Shown here piece after piece: positions 26,748-34,810 of a stretch of 64,000 bases of DNA (position 1 is its first letter; the number at the start of each line of letters is the position of its first letter). Below the pieces are notes generated by a model. It did no database searches. It had not been told where the DNA came from and saw only the letters and a list, made by a program, of their open reading frames with translations. Made by a program: the position numbers and the translations under genes. This stretch comes from RGIG7213 sp045540335 (GTDB lineage Bacteria > Bacillota > Clostridia > Oscillospirales > CAG-272), in assembly GCA_045540335.1 (NCBI GenBank), contig JAZQHC010000036.1:1-64000 (forward strand). The letters run 5' to 3'.

Positions 26748-28580
26748 TTATATATCCAACAGCATTGTAAAGCTTTCGTCCAAAAATTGCTTCAACTCGT
26801 CTGCGGTAAGCTGCCTTTGTGCGATAAGCGAAAGGGTATATATCTGCTTTGCCAGCGTTTGCGCTTTTTCGCTTCCGACCTCTGCAAATGAAGCAAGCCT
26901 TTTGATAAGCGCGCTGTTAACGTTAACGATAAGCGTAACGTCTGACGGCATATCGGGCATTCCCTCCATCTTATACATTTTCATCATATCCTCAAAGCGG
27001 CGCGTTTGCTCGTTAATATTCACAAGGGCGGGAGTTTTTTCATCTTTAAGGCATTCGTAAACGACCTTCAGATTTTCGTTATTGCTTACCGTTTTAAACA
27101 GCTGTGTAAGCTTTTCGTTTTCTTCCGCAACGCCGTCGCCCTTTAAAGCGGTGGCATCTGCATCTATACGTACGAACTTAACGCCTTGCCTGTCTGCCTC
27201 TACGGTGTGTATATATTGCGTATCAAGCATACGGTCAAGCAGAACGATCTGTATGCCCTCTGCGGCGAACATAGAAATATACTGCGCCTGTGCAGTTTTA
27301 TCCGTTGCGTAATAAACGGTGTTTTCATGCTTTTCTTTTGCGGCTTCAAGGTATTCGTCAAGCGTAAAGAATTTGCCGTTTTCCGTTGCGGATCTGTAAA
27401 TTACGCATTTTTTGACCCTATCGTTAAATTTCTTATCGCGGATAGAACCGTATTCAACAAAGGTTTTAATATCATCCCAAAGAGATTGGTACTGCTGCCT
27501 TTCGTTGTTGAACATAGAATTAAGCTTGTCGGCAACTTTTTTCACTATATGCGCGGATATTTTGGAAACGTATCCGCTGTTTTGCAAATAGCTTCTTGAA
27601 ACGTTAAGGGGAAGCTCGGGGCAATCAAGCACACCCTTAAGCATCAGCATATATTCGGGTATAACCTCTTTTATATTATCGGCAACGAAAACCTGGTTAT
27701 AGTACAGCTTTACTTGCCCTTCAAGCGAATCGTATTCGTGGTTAAGCTTGGGAAAATACAATATGCCTTTGAAATTCAACGGATAATCTGCATTGATATG
27801 GATATGGAAAAGCGGTTCTTTATAATCCGAAAATACCTTTGTGTAGAAGCTTTTATACTCCTCCTCGGTACATTCCGAGGGGGATTTTTGCCACAGGGGG
27901 GTAGTGTCGTTGATGGGGGCGTTATCCTCTTTTTCGTCGCCCTCAACGGCAAAATAGATATCTACCGGCATAAAAGCGCAATACTTGTTAAGTATTTCTT
28001 TAATTTTGCCTTCGTTAAGAAACCCTGCTTCTTCAGACGTTATTTTCATTATAACGTCCGTTCCCCTTTCGGTGCGGCTGCCCTCGGATATTTCGTACTC
28101 GCCGTCGCAGGTACAAACCCACTTTACAGCAGGTGCGCCGGTGTAGGATTTTGTTTGAACGGTTACGGTATCGCTTACCATAAACGAAGAATAGAATCCC
28201 AGCCCAAAGTGGCCTATTATGCCTTCCTTTGAAGTATCCTCGCCGTTGTTTTCGTACTTTTGAATAAATTCAACCGCACCCGAAAGTGCTATTTGGCAGA
28301 GGTATCTTTCAAGCTCTTCCTTGGTCATGCCTATACCGTTATCCGAAACGGTAAGCGTGCCTTCGCCTTTGTCAAGCGTAACGGTTATTTTAAATTTATC
28401 GTCAATACCTTCTATCTGCCCAAGTGATGACAGCCTTTTAAGCTTGGTTACCGCATCTGACGCGTTTGAAACTATCTCGCGCAGGAATATTTCCTTTTCG
28501 GAATACAGCCATTTTTTGATTATGGGAAAAATATGTTCAATATCAACGGAAATACCGCCTTTTTTTACTTCTTCACTCAT
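26748..28580 (-). CDS. htpG: Molecular chaperone HtpG (Hsp90)
   Basis: ATP-dependent dimeric chaperone. The 610-residue protein has the GHKL ATPase motifs FLREIVSNASDAVTKLKRL, LTVSDNGIGMTKEEL, GHFGLGFYSSFMV and GTDVIMKI, then the middle domain (NFKGILYFPK, LPLNVSRSYLQ) and the C-terminal dimerisation part (DMPSDVTLIVNVNSALIKRL). It is a little shorter than E. coli HtpG (624). Its promoter TTGACA-N18-TATAAT lies upstream. No CIRCE or CtsR-type site is visible. Confidence 0.97.
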   Translation of the reverse strand: MSEEVKKGGISVDIEHIFPIIKKWLYSEKEIFLREIVSNASDAVTKLKRLSSLGQIEGIDDKFKITVTLDKGEGTLTVSDNGIGMTKEELERYLCQIALSGAVEFIQKYENNGEDTSKEGIIGHFGLGFYSSFMVSDTVTVQTKSYTGAPAVKWVCTCDGEYEISEGSRTERGTDVIMKITSEEAGFLNEGKIKEILNKYCAFMPVDIYFAVEGDEKEDNAPINDTTPLWQKSPSECTEEEYKSFYTKVFSDYKEPLFHIHINADYPLNFKGILYFPKLNHEYDSLEGQVKLYYNQVFVADNIKEVIPEYMLMLKGVLDCPELPLNVSRSYLQNSGYVSKISAHIVKKVADKLNSMFNNERQQYQSLWDDIKTFVEYGSIRDKKFNDRVKKCVIYRSATENGKFFTLDEYLEAAKEKHENTVYYATDKTAQAQYISMFAAEGIQIVLLDRMLDTQYIHTVEADRQGVKFVRIDADATALKGDGVAEENEKLTQLFKTVSNNENLKVVYECLKDEKTPALVNINEQTRRFEDMMKMYKMEGMPDMPSDVTLIVNVNSALIKRLASFAEVGSEKAQTLAKQIYTLSLIAQRQLTADELKQFLDESFTMLLDI

Positions 28581-28613
28581 TAAAAAATCCTCCTTTTAAT
28601 TGATGTATTTATT

Positions 28614-28643
28614 ATTATATCCCTTATTTTACCAAATTGTCAA
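28614..28643 (-). promoter_or_regulatory. Promoter of htpG
   Basis: On the minus strand TTGACA (28638-28643), 18 nt, TATAAT (28614-28619); then AAAAGGAGGA before the start codon. Confidence 0.75.
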
Positions 28644-28788
28644 GCAAGGGGGTGGCTTTTTTACAAGTTTTATCAAAGGTTTTAAAAAAGGCTTAAAAAT
28701 TCGCCTGTAAATGTATAAAACTGTTTGGAATGGTGACAATATTTCACAGAAGCCGAAAGGCAAATACACAAAACGGAGATATGAAGAT

Positions 28789-29529
28789 ATGGAAGAAAAG
28801 AAAAGATACGAAAAGCAAGCAAGAACGCTTTACGTCGTGCTTGCGGGAATGTTAGTCGTTATTATGGTACTGTCGGTAATAACCGCCGTAAACAAAAGGA
28901 AGGATAAAAACCCTGCCCCTCTTGACAGCACTGCCGAAACTACCTACGGCAAAATTGAAACGAAGCCCGCTACGACAACGCGTACGCCCGTTGTAACTGC
29001 GCCCGTTGAAGACGTAACATCACCCGTAATAACAGACCGCCCCGTTGACGCCCCCCCCGAAGAAGACGAGCCGGTTTCCGCCCCGCGCGTATATGTGTTG
29101 CCGACAGACGGAAACGTTATTAAAAGCTACTCGGTGGATCTGCCCGTTTACTCTGCAACCATGAACGATTACAGGGCGCACACGGGGATAGATATTTTTG
29201 CAGAGGTAGGTATTCCCGTTTACAGCTTTACAGACGGCGTAGTAAAAGACGTTTACAACGACCCGATGATGGGCACTACAATATCGGTAGATCACGGCGA
29301 AGGATTGGTATCATACTATCAAAATCTTGATGCACAAGCCGCAGAAGGTATTAAAGCGGGTGCGAAAGTATCTGCAGGTGATGCCTTGGGCTGCGTTGGG
29401 CAAACAACGCTTGTCGAGCTTTCCGACGCAAGCCATCTTCATTTTGAAATAAGAAAAGACGGTAAAAGCATCGACCCTGCCGAATATCTTTCCGCATTAA
29501 AACAGACATCTGCCCCCTCTGATGAATAA
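28789..29529 (+). CDS. M23 (LytM) domain membrane protein, SpoIIQ-like
   Basis: Membrane-anchored LytM-domain protein. The ATG at 28789 (ACGGAG 10 nt upstream) gives 246 residues: short basic N-terminus, one membrane segment about 14-36 (TLYVVLAGMLVVIMVLSVIT), a Thr/Pro-rich linker, then the M23 domain. Zinc ligands are present: HTGID (H131, D135) and HLHFEI (H216, H218). The catalytic His usually found in the YAHL motif is Asn (SYYQNL). Layout matches SpoIIQ, which pairs with SpoIIIAH in sporulation, but without spoIIIA genes here this is only an analogy. It is divergent from htpG. Confidence 0.85.
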   Translation: MEEKKRYEKQARTLYVVLAGMLVVIMVLSVITAVNKRKDKNPAPLDSTAETTYGKIETKPATTTRTPVVTAPVEDVTSPVITDRPVDAPPEEDEPVSAPRVYVLPTDGNVIKSYSVDLPVYSATMNDYRAHTGIDIFAEVGIPVYSFTDGVVKDVYNDPMMGTTISVDHGEGLVSYYQNLDAQAAEGIKAGAKVSAGDALGCVGQTTLVELSDASHLHFEIRKDGKSIDPAEYLSALKQTSAPSDE

Positions 29530-29532
29530 AAA

Positions 29533-29572
29533 AACAACGGGCCGTTGCCATAGCAACGACCCGTTTGTTTCA
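29533..29572. terminator. Bidirectional terminator between the M23 gene and the MATE gene
   Basis: Long hairpin built from AACAACGGG/CCCGTTTGTT and CGTTGC/GCAACG around a CATA loop, with A and T runs outside; the flanking genes converge on it. Confidence 0.8.
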
Positions 29573-30934
29573 TTATATTACTTTAAAGCTTTTCCATTTT
29601 CCTCTTACAAATCGCACCGTAAAGAACAGAATACGGGCTACCCAGTCTGCATACATAGCGTACCATACGCCTTCAATACCAAAGCCGAAGTAATAGCATA
29701 ACAAATAGCACAGTGCAACGCGGCAAACCCACATAGACGACATTGATACCGCCAATGTAAACTTCACGTCGCCTGCGGCGCGCAAGCAGTTTGGAAGTGT
29801 AAACGCCAACGGCCACATTACAGAAGAAATAAGGCAGAATAAGCGTATTATTTCAACTGCATCCTCTGCTGCGCGCGGCGTTATTTTCGAATACAGTGAA
29901 ACGATGTTCGGTGCGAATATAAATATAATTACGTTTAAGGCATTCATCAGCAAAAACGTAAGCAGAAGCATTTTTTTCGTGTACTTTTCAGCAACTCGCG
30001 GCATTTTTGCACCCATTGCCTGCCCTACTATCGTTACCAGCGCCAAGCCGATAGCCGAGCCGGGAATATTGGAAACCATTGACACAGTACCCGCAACAGA
30101 GTTTGCCGCAATAGCGGAAGTGCCGAGAAAAGCCACTACGCGCGAAACCATCAATTTACCTATTTGAAACATGCCCCCCTCGATACCGTTGGGCACGCCG
30201 ATATACAAAATACGCCGTATAAAGGCAAAATCCAACCGAAAACTAAGCATATTGCTTGCATACACGGGGTTGCGCTTGTTTTGCGCCAGCACAAACATTA
30301 CAACGCCGCCCAATACCCTTGAAATAAGCGTTGCAAACGCCGCACCGAAAACGCCCATACCGCAGCCGTAAATAAATATTGCGTTACCTGCGAGGTTTAC
30401 GGCGTTCATAATAACAGATACAACCATCGTAACGCCGCTTTTACCGATGGACCTATATATTGCCGAGCCTGAATTATACAACGCCAAAAACGGATACGAA
30501 ACCACCGATACGTAAAAATACGTTTTACAGTTTTGCATAACCGATTCTTCTACCGAACCGAATATTGCACTTAATATAGCAGGGCAAAAAATAAGGCAAA
30601 GTGCCATAATGGCAACGGAAACGTACAAGCTGATAAGTATCAGCTGCTTTGCCGCCTTACAGCCGTTTTCCCTTTCGTTTCTGCCGACATATTGTGAAAT
30701 AACGACTGCACCGCCCGTTGACAAAGCCGCAAACGTCTGTATAAGCAAAACGTTTATCTGGTCAACCAAGGAAACGCCCGATATTGCCGCTTCGCCGCCG
30801 CTTGATACCATAATAGTATCTGCCAAGCCTATGGTTATTGCTAAAAATTGTTCTATTATAAGCGGTATCAAAAGCCGCATTATATACCCTTTAGGAAACA
30901 GGGTGCTTTCTGTAACTTCAGACGAGCCTGACAT
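29573..30934 (-). CDS. MATE family efflux transporter
   Basis: Cation/drug antiporter of the MatE superfamily (DinF/NorM-like). The 453-residue protein has about twelve hydrophobic segments in two halves. Family features include MRLLIPLIIEQFLAITIGLADTIMVS at the start, the PGSAIGLALVTIVGQAMGA segment in the second half, and LPNCLRAAGDVKFT near the end. It is divergent from a MarR gene, which is the usual arrangement for a drug-induced exporter. Confidence 0.95.
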   Translation of the reverse strand: MSGSSEVTESTLFPKGYIMRLLIPLIIEQFLAITIGLADTIMVSSGGEAAISGVSLVDQINVLLIQTFAALSTGGAVVISQYVGRNERENGCKAAKQLILISLYVSVAIMALCLIFCPAILSAIFGSVEESVMQNCKTYFYVSVVSYPFLALYNSGSAIYRSIGKSGVTMVVSVIMNAVNLAGNAIFIYGCGMGVFGAAFATLISRVLGGVVMFVLAQNKRNPVYASNMLSFRLDFAFIRRILYIGVPNGIEGGMFQIGKLMVSRVVAFLGTSAIAANSVAGTVSMVSNIPGSAIGLALVTIVGQAMGAKMPRVAEKYTKKMLLLTFLLMNALNVIIFIFAPNIVSLYSKITPRAAEDAVEIIRLFCLISSVMWPLAFTLPNCLRAAGDVKFTLAVSMSSMWVCRVALCYLLCYYFGFGIEGVWYAMYADWVARILFFTVRFVRGKWKSFKVI

Positions 30935-30968
30935 ATATCCCCCTTAAAATGTTAACAGTTTACATGGA

Positions 30969-31165
30969 TTATAACAATTCAATTTACAACATTTATACCT
31001 TTAAAAAGGTTTTTTTTGTTAATAAAATTTTTTAAAGCACAATTGTTATATCAAAAACGTTTTCTTTAAAGTGACAGTTATGTGAAAAAACTGATTTTTT
31101 TGTGAAAATGAACAAATTTTCATTGACAAATGAGTTTTTTTGTTATAAAATACACAATGTTATAA
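30969..31165. promoter_or_regulatory. MATE/marR divergent control region with AATTGTTATA motifs
   Basis: The motif AATTGTTATA occurs at 31041-31050 (plus) and as its reverse complement at 30970-30979, and GTTATAA repeats at 31142-31148 and 31159-31165. The marR promoter TTGACA (31123-31128)-N17-TAAAAT (31146-31151) overlaps one repeat. These are candidate MarR operators controlling both genes. Confidence 0.5.
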
Positions 31166-31187
31166 AACAAGGAAGGGGTTAACCAAA

Positions 31188-31619
31188 ATGGATTCCAAAA
31201 CAACGCCTGAAATCATTATTTCAACGATATCGCAAGTTGAAAAAAACTATTCGCAATTTGTAAAAACGCGCTTTAACGCCGTTAAGCTTAAGGGCGTTTA
31301 TTGCAAGCTGCTTTCTGCCTTGGCAGAACAAGACGGCGGTACACAACTTGACCTTGTTAATAAAACGGGAATCAAAGCACCTACTGTAAGCATTACGTTG
31401 CGCGAAATGGAAAAATTGGGCTACGTTACACGCCACACAGACGATAGCGATTTAAGAAAAACGCACGTTTTCCTTACAGACAAAGGTAGGCAGGCAAATG
31501 AAATAGGCGAAAAAACGATAGCAGATGCCAACTGTGCCGTTGTAAACAATATTTCAGATGAAGATCTTCAAAGCTTTATAAGAGTTCTTAACGTTATCAA
31601 CAGCAACGTGAAAAAGTAA
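31188..31619 (+). CDS. MarR-family transcriptional regulator
   Basis: Winged-helix repressor that probably controls the divergent MATE exporter and itself. The 143-residue protein has the helix-turn-helix DLVNKTGIKAPTVSITLREME and the wing LGYVTRHTDDSDLRKTHVFLTDKGR, with dimerisation helices at both ends. The ATG at 31188 has GGAAGGGG upstream. Ligand unknown. Confidence 0.93.
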   Translation: MDSKTTPEIIISTISQVEKNYSQFVKTRFNAVKLKGVYCKLLSALAEQDGGTQLDLVNKTGIKAPTVSITLREMEKLGYVTRHTDDSDLRKTHVFLTDKGRQANEIGEKTIADANCAVVNNISDEDLQSFIRVLNVINSNVKK

Positions 31620-31623
31620 ATAC

Positions 31624-31671
31624 AAATAATATATTCCGTAAGGTATTCAAGCGGAATATATTATTTTTTTT
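31624..31671 (+). terminator. Terminator after marR
   Basis: 15-bp stem AAATAATATATTCCG/CGGAATATATTATTT with a 13-nt loop, followed by a T run. Confidence 0.85.
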
Positions 31672-31754
31672 AATTATTTTAATTGTTTCATAAACAATAC
31701 GCGTTTTTTTTGATGTATAATTACGGCGTAATACAAGAAAAGAGGTATTTTAAT

Positions 31755-32423
31755 ATGCTTAAAAAATTACTTTGCGCTATCATTATCGGTGCAATGGCAG
31801 TATGCTGTTACGCTTGCGGCGGCGACGGTGCAACCACAACGAATGCAAACACCTCAAGTGCCGATACAAACGCACAAACAAGCGCATCGGAAAACGAACA
31901 ATCTACCGATGCACAAACAGACGCCCAAACCGTTATAATCGAAGAAACGGCAGACGTTTCTGCTGTTGAACTGCTTGAAGCCGTTCTTAGCAGCATTGAA
32001 AATCTGCCCGACGGCGTAAGATATGATTCTGCAGATAATGCAATACCCGCTATCAACTTTTGTTCCTTATTCGGCGGCGAAATCGAATTTGACGATGATT
32101 TGAACCCCATTTATCCCGAAATAATGAATAAGATAGACAGCTACGCAATGCACATAGCAAGCGGCAAAAGCCCCATTTGCGTTGATGTTTTTAAGCTTAA
32201 AGACGGGCAAGACAGAAGCGCCGTTACAGCTATCTGCGAAAAGCACCACCAACAAATAAAGGATATGATGTTTGGATACGACCAGGAAGGCGTGATGGAA
32301 CAGGTTGAAAACGCCAAGGGCCAGGTGGTTTACGCGAAGGGAAAATACGTTGTTATGTTAAGCGTGCTTGATCCTTCTGCGGCTATTGCCAAAATTGATG
32401 CTAAATTGCTTCCCGCAGAATAA
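31755..32423 (+). CDS. DUF4358 lipoprotein
   Basis: Secreted lipoprotein of unknown role common in Clostridia. The ATG at 31755 (AGAGG upstream) gives 222 residues. The signal peptide is MLKKLLCAIIIGAMAVCCYA with three candidate lipobox cysteines (C17, C18, C21). A Thr/Ser/Asn/Gln-rich linker follows, then the DUF4358 domain: AVELLEAVLSSIENLP, ICVDVFKLKDG, and NAKGQVVYAKGKYVVMLSV. It lies downstream of marR but behind that gene's terminator, so it is probably a separate unit. Confidence 0.88.
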   Translation: MLKKLLCAIIIGAMAVCCYACGGDGATTTNANTSSADTNAQTSASENEQSTDAQTDAQTVIIEETADVSAVELLEAVLSSIENLPDGVRYDSADNAIPAINFCSLFGGEIEFDDDLNPIYPEIMNKIDSYAMHIASGKSPICVDVFKLKDGQDRSAVTAICEKHHQQIKDMMFGYDQEGVMEQVENAKGQVVYAKGKYVVMLSVLDPSAAIAKIDAKLLPAE

Positions 32424-32448
32424 TACACAGCGATAAAAATAAAAAACA

Positions 32449-32481
32449 AAGGCACACTTTTAAGTGTGCCTTAATATTTTT
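32449..32481 (+). terminator. Terminator after the DUF4358 gene
   Basis: Perfect 11-bp stem AAGGCACACTT/AAGTGTGCCTT with a 2-nt loop (4-nt in practice), followed by AATATTTTTG. Confidence 0.8.
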
Positions 32482-32589
32482 GCCTCAAAAGGATATCGCG
32501 CGGATGTCGTGTACATGATTTTATACACCGAAGGTTTTGTTTGTATTATTCGTTTTATTTAAATAACACGGCTGAACGATATCTTTATA

Positions 32590-33483
32590 TTATTCCAAGC
32601 TTTTATCAAGCCATTCGTAACCGGGAAGCGAGGTAAAGGTTTTGTCTATTGCGTATTCTTCGCCGTTGAATCTGACGATAAAATCAGGTATATACGTTGC
32701 TTCGATACCTATATTATAAACAACGTCGTTAAATAAACCGCTGTCGCTTATATATTCACTGCCGTCGGTATCGGATATTTCAATCGTACCGTCTTTATTT
32801 TCGAAAGGAATAAATATAAGACATTGTACGGAATAAAAGCCTTCTTCTTCAGCTTTATCTTGATACATATATACAAACGCCGTTTTTTCGGGCATATCGT
32901 AAGAAATACAGCTGTTTATCCATTCATCTACGTCATCGCAATAAATGTCGTTAGCATCGCTTAACAAATCCTGCGAAACCGTTACTTCGGCTACTTGGTT
33001 TTGGCTGTACAACGCATTAAACCCAATCAGCGCGCCTATAAATACCAACGGAACGAGTACCACTGCCGCAAGCGTTATCCACACGGGCTTATTTGTTGAT
33101 TCGCTTATAGGCGGCGTTACCGAATACGAGGTATATTCCACGGGGGCGGCACAATGCGGGCACACGCGCCACGACGGCTGAAGTACGGCACCGCACTGTT
33201 GGCAAACAGACTTTAATTTCGTACCGCACGAGGGGCAAACGACAAACCCTTTTTCAACCTGTGCGCTGCATTTTGCACATTTCATACGGCCGTTATCCTT
33301 GCGTATTATAAAGTAAATCACCAGCCCCAAATAAAGCGGCACGGCAAACACGAACACTGCCCACGCAAAGGCAGGCGCCATTTGCCTTTTTTTTGCATCT
33401 GAATACACAAATGCGGAAATTGCAAAATTAAGAATAAAAACAGCAAGAAAAAATACTACCGCAAAAATACTTATAACTGACAT
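32590..33483 (-). CDS. Membrane protein with double zinc ribbon
   Basis: A 297-residue protein with two N-terminal membrane segments (about 5-27 and 37-60, PLD-nuclease N-terminal-like), then two zinc ribbons (C69/C72/C83/C86 and C94/C97/C108/C111), a third membrane segment (134-156), and a ~140-residue acidic C-terminal domain that would lie outside the cell. The last domain includes VQCLIFIPFENKDGTIEI and is unknown to me. It is the third gene of the ECF sigma operon and overlaps the 94-residue membrane protein gene by 13 nt. It may sense an envelope signal for the sigma factor; this is inferred from position. Confidence 0.85.
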   Translation of the reverse strand: MSVISIFAVVFFLAVFILNFAISAFVYSDAKKRQMAPAFAWAVFVFAVPLYLGLVIYFIIRKDNGRMKCAKCSAQVEKGFVVCPSCGTKLKSVCQQCGAVLQPSWRVCPHCAAPVEYTSYSVTPPISESTNKPVWITLAAVVLVPLVFIGALIGFNALYSQNQVAEVTVSQDLLSDANDIYCDDVDEWINSCISYDMPEKTAFVYMYQDKAEEEGFYSVQCLIFIPFENKDGTIEISDTDGSEYISDSGLFNDVVYNIGIEATYIPDFIVRFNGEEYAIDKTFTSLPGYEWLDKSLE

Positions 33484-33755
33484 TTAATATCACCCCTTAT
33501 TTTATTAAACAATACAAAAACGACCAAGGCACTGAAAAGCGAAAAAACCGAAAATAAAACGCACGCAAACGTTAATTCAGGCATAAACGGATACGCCATA
33601 TACCCTAAAAGCAATACGGCGCTTTGCATTAAAACGACCGCCACAGCAATTATGGAAAAATATATGTGCAGCTGCCTTTTTTCCAATTCTGCTTTTATGA
33701 TATCCTCGTCGATATAAGGCGGGGCGCCTTTATCAAAGCTGTATATCTGTTTCAT
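33471..33755 (-). CDS. Small two-TM protein, candidate anti-sigma factor
   Basis: A 94-residue protein with an N-terminal soluble part (MKQIYSFDKGAPPYIDEDI) and two membrane segments, about 30-54 and 63-85. It has no Cys/His zinc anti-sigma motif. Its start lies 23 nt inside the ECF sigma gene and its end overlaps the zinc-ribbon membrane protein gene by 13 nt. The position directly after a sigma gene is that of an anti-sigma factor; no sequence family supports it, so function is inferred. Confidence 0.7.
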   Translation of the reverse strand: MKQIYSFDKGAPPYIDEDIIKAELEKRQLHIYFSIIAVAVVLMQSAVLLLGYMAYPFMPELTFACVLFSVFSLFSALVVFVLFNKIRGDIKCQL

Positions 33756-34230
33756 CAGACAATGCCTCCTTTAACAATTTTCTTGCCTTGTTTAATCTTG
33801 ATTTAACCGTGCCCTGCGGCACACCAAGCGACAACGCGGTTTGCTTTACGTCCATATCTTCAAAATAGAACAAAATAACCGCAATTCGCAATTTCGGCGG
33901 AAGGGTATCTATTGCACGGTGCAGATCCGAATAATCCTCTTCGCCGTCGCTTTGAACGTTTATAAGCACCTCGTCTTTTTCTTGCGAGGTTTTAAAATCG
34001 TTGTAAACAGGGCTTCTTTTATTTCGGTTGTACGCGTTTTTATAAATATTAACGCAGATAGAAGAAAGATACGGTAAAAAATCCTTCGTTTTATCAAACC
34101 TATCAATATTTTTAAACGCACGCAGCCAAGTTTCCTGATACAGATCGTCTGCATCGGCGGTATTACGGCAAAGCGTAACGCACAAGCCCCACAAGCGTTT
34201 TCCGTACGTTTGTATGTATTCATTTATCAC
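33733..34230 (-). CDS. ECF RNA polymerase sigma factor
   Basis: Directs RNA polymerase to stress or envelope promoters. The 165-residue protein has region 2 (ADDLYQETWLRAFKNIDRFD...FLPYLSSICVNIYKN) and region 4 (LPPKLRIAVILFYFEDMDVKQTALSLGVPQGTVKSRLNKARKLL split across the usual helix-turn-helix). The start is GTG at 34230, with GGAGGT 8 nt upstream; no in-frame ATG fits. The downstream pair of membrane proteins overlaps it. A candidate ECF-type promoter lies upstream. Confidence 0.93.
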   Translation of the reverse strand: MINEYIQTYGKRLWGLCVTLCRNTADADDLYQETWLRAFKNIDRFDKTKDFLPYLSSICVNIYKNAYNRNKRSPVYNDFKTSQEKDEVLINVQSDGEEDYSDLHRAIDTLPPKLRIAVILFYFEDMDVKQTALSLGVPQGTVKSRLNKARKLLKEALSDETDIQL

Positions 34231-34254
34231 GCTGCCGCACCTCCTTTGCTTATA

Positions 34255-34281
34255 TATACAATCGAAAAGGCAAAAAGGTTC
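34255..34281 (-). promoter_or_regulatory. Candidate ECF-type promoter of the sigma operon
   Basis: On the minus strand GAACC (34277-34281), 16-nt spacer starting TTTTTGCC, then TGTATA (34255-34260). An AACC element with 16-nt spacing resembles autoregulated ECF promoters; a similar AACCTTTTGC element precedes the ECF gene at 56883-57362. Confidence 0.4.
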
Positions 34282-34335
34282 GCTTTTTGTTTAAATATTT
34301 TTTTGCAGGTATTTTTTCGGCGGTTTTACCGTATA

Positions 34336-34749
34336 TCAGAATTCGTATCTTATTCCGTTATCAAACAAAACACCGTGCGTTAATTTTATTCGCAGTATAA
34401 CGGTGTTGGGGTCATCTTCGTTTATATGACCGTTATCATACCAATCGGCAAAAGCCGCCCTTAACATATCGGCTGTTTTTTCGTTTTTTTCTGATTTTAT
34501 ATGACCCATATTTTCACCCGTTGCCCTTGCCGAAAACCAATCCCCGCTGATGGCAACGTTGGGGTTATTTTGTATGTGCTGCATTTTGTTTGATAAGGCG
34601 TACGTTACGGTATAAAAGCTGTCCGTACAAAAAACGGCGTCTATCGTTCGCACCCAGGGGCAGCCTTGTTCATCTACCGTTGCCAACGCCATTAATGAAT
34701 CCTTGCCGAATTTTTTATTTAATAAATCAATACAATTTTTCATTTTCAA
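34336..34749 (-). CDS. Pyridoxamine 5'-phosphate oxidase-fold flavoprotein
   Basis: FMN-binding split-barrel family; members reduce various substrates, exact role unknown. The 137-residue protein has LMALATVDEQGCPWVRTIDAVF, SFYTVTYALSNKMQHIQNNPNVAISGDWF and a C-terminal VILRIKLTHGVLFD strand. It lies 61 nt after mfd, on the same strand, with a T-poor hairpin (34779-34804) between them, so it may have read-through from mfd or its own promoter. Confidence 0.88.
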   Translation of the reverse strand: MKMKNCIDLLNKKFGKDSLMALATVDEQGCPWVRTIDAVFCTDSFYTVTYALSNKMQHIQNNPNVAISGDWFSARATGENMGHIKSEKNEKTADMLRAAFADWYDNGHINEDDPNTVILRIKLTHGVLFDNGIRYEF

Positions 34750-34810
34750 CCCTCTATTATTATCGTATCCGTAACAAGCTCGGCAAAACGGTTGCTTTGC
34801 CGAGGTTTAA

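Noticed and set aside
28581..28710. CIRCE or CtsR operator for htpG
   Set aside because: I looked for TTAGCACTC-N9-GAGTGCTAA and for a heptad direct repeat; neither is present. The promoter is an ordinary one.
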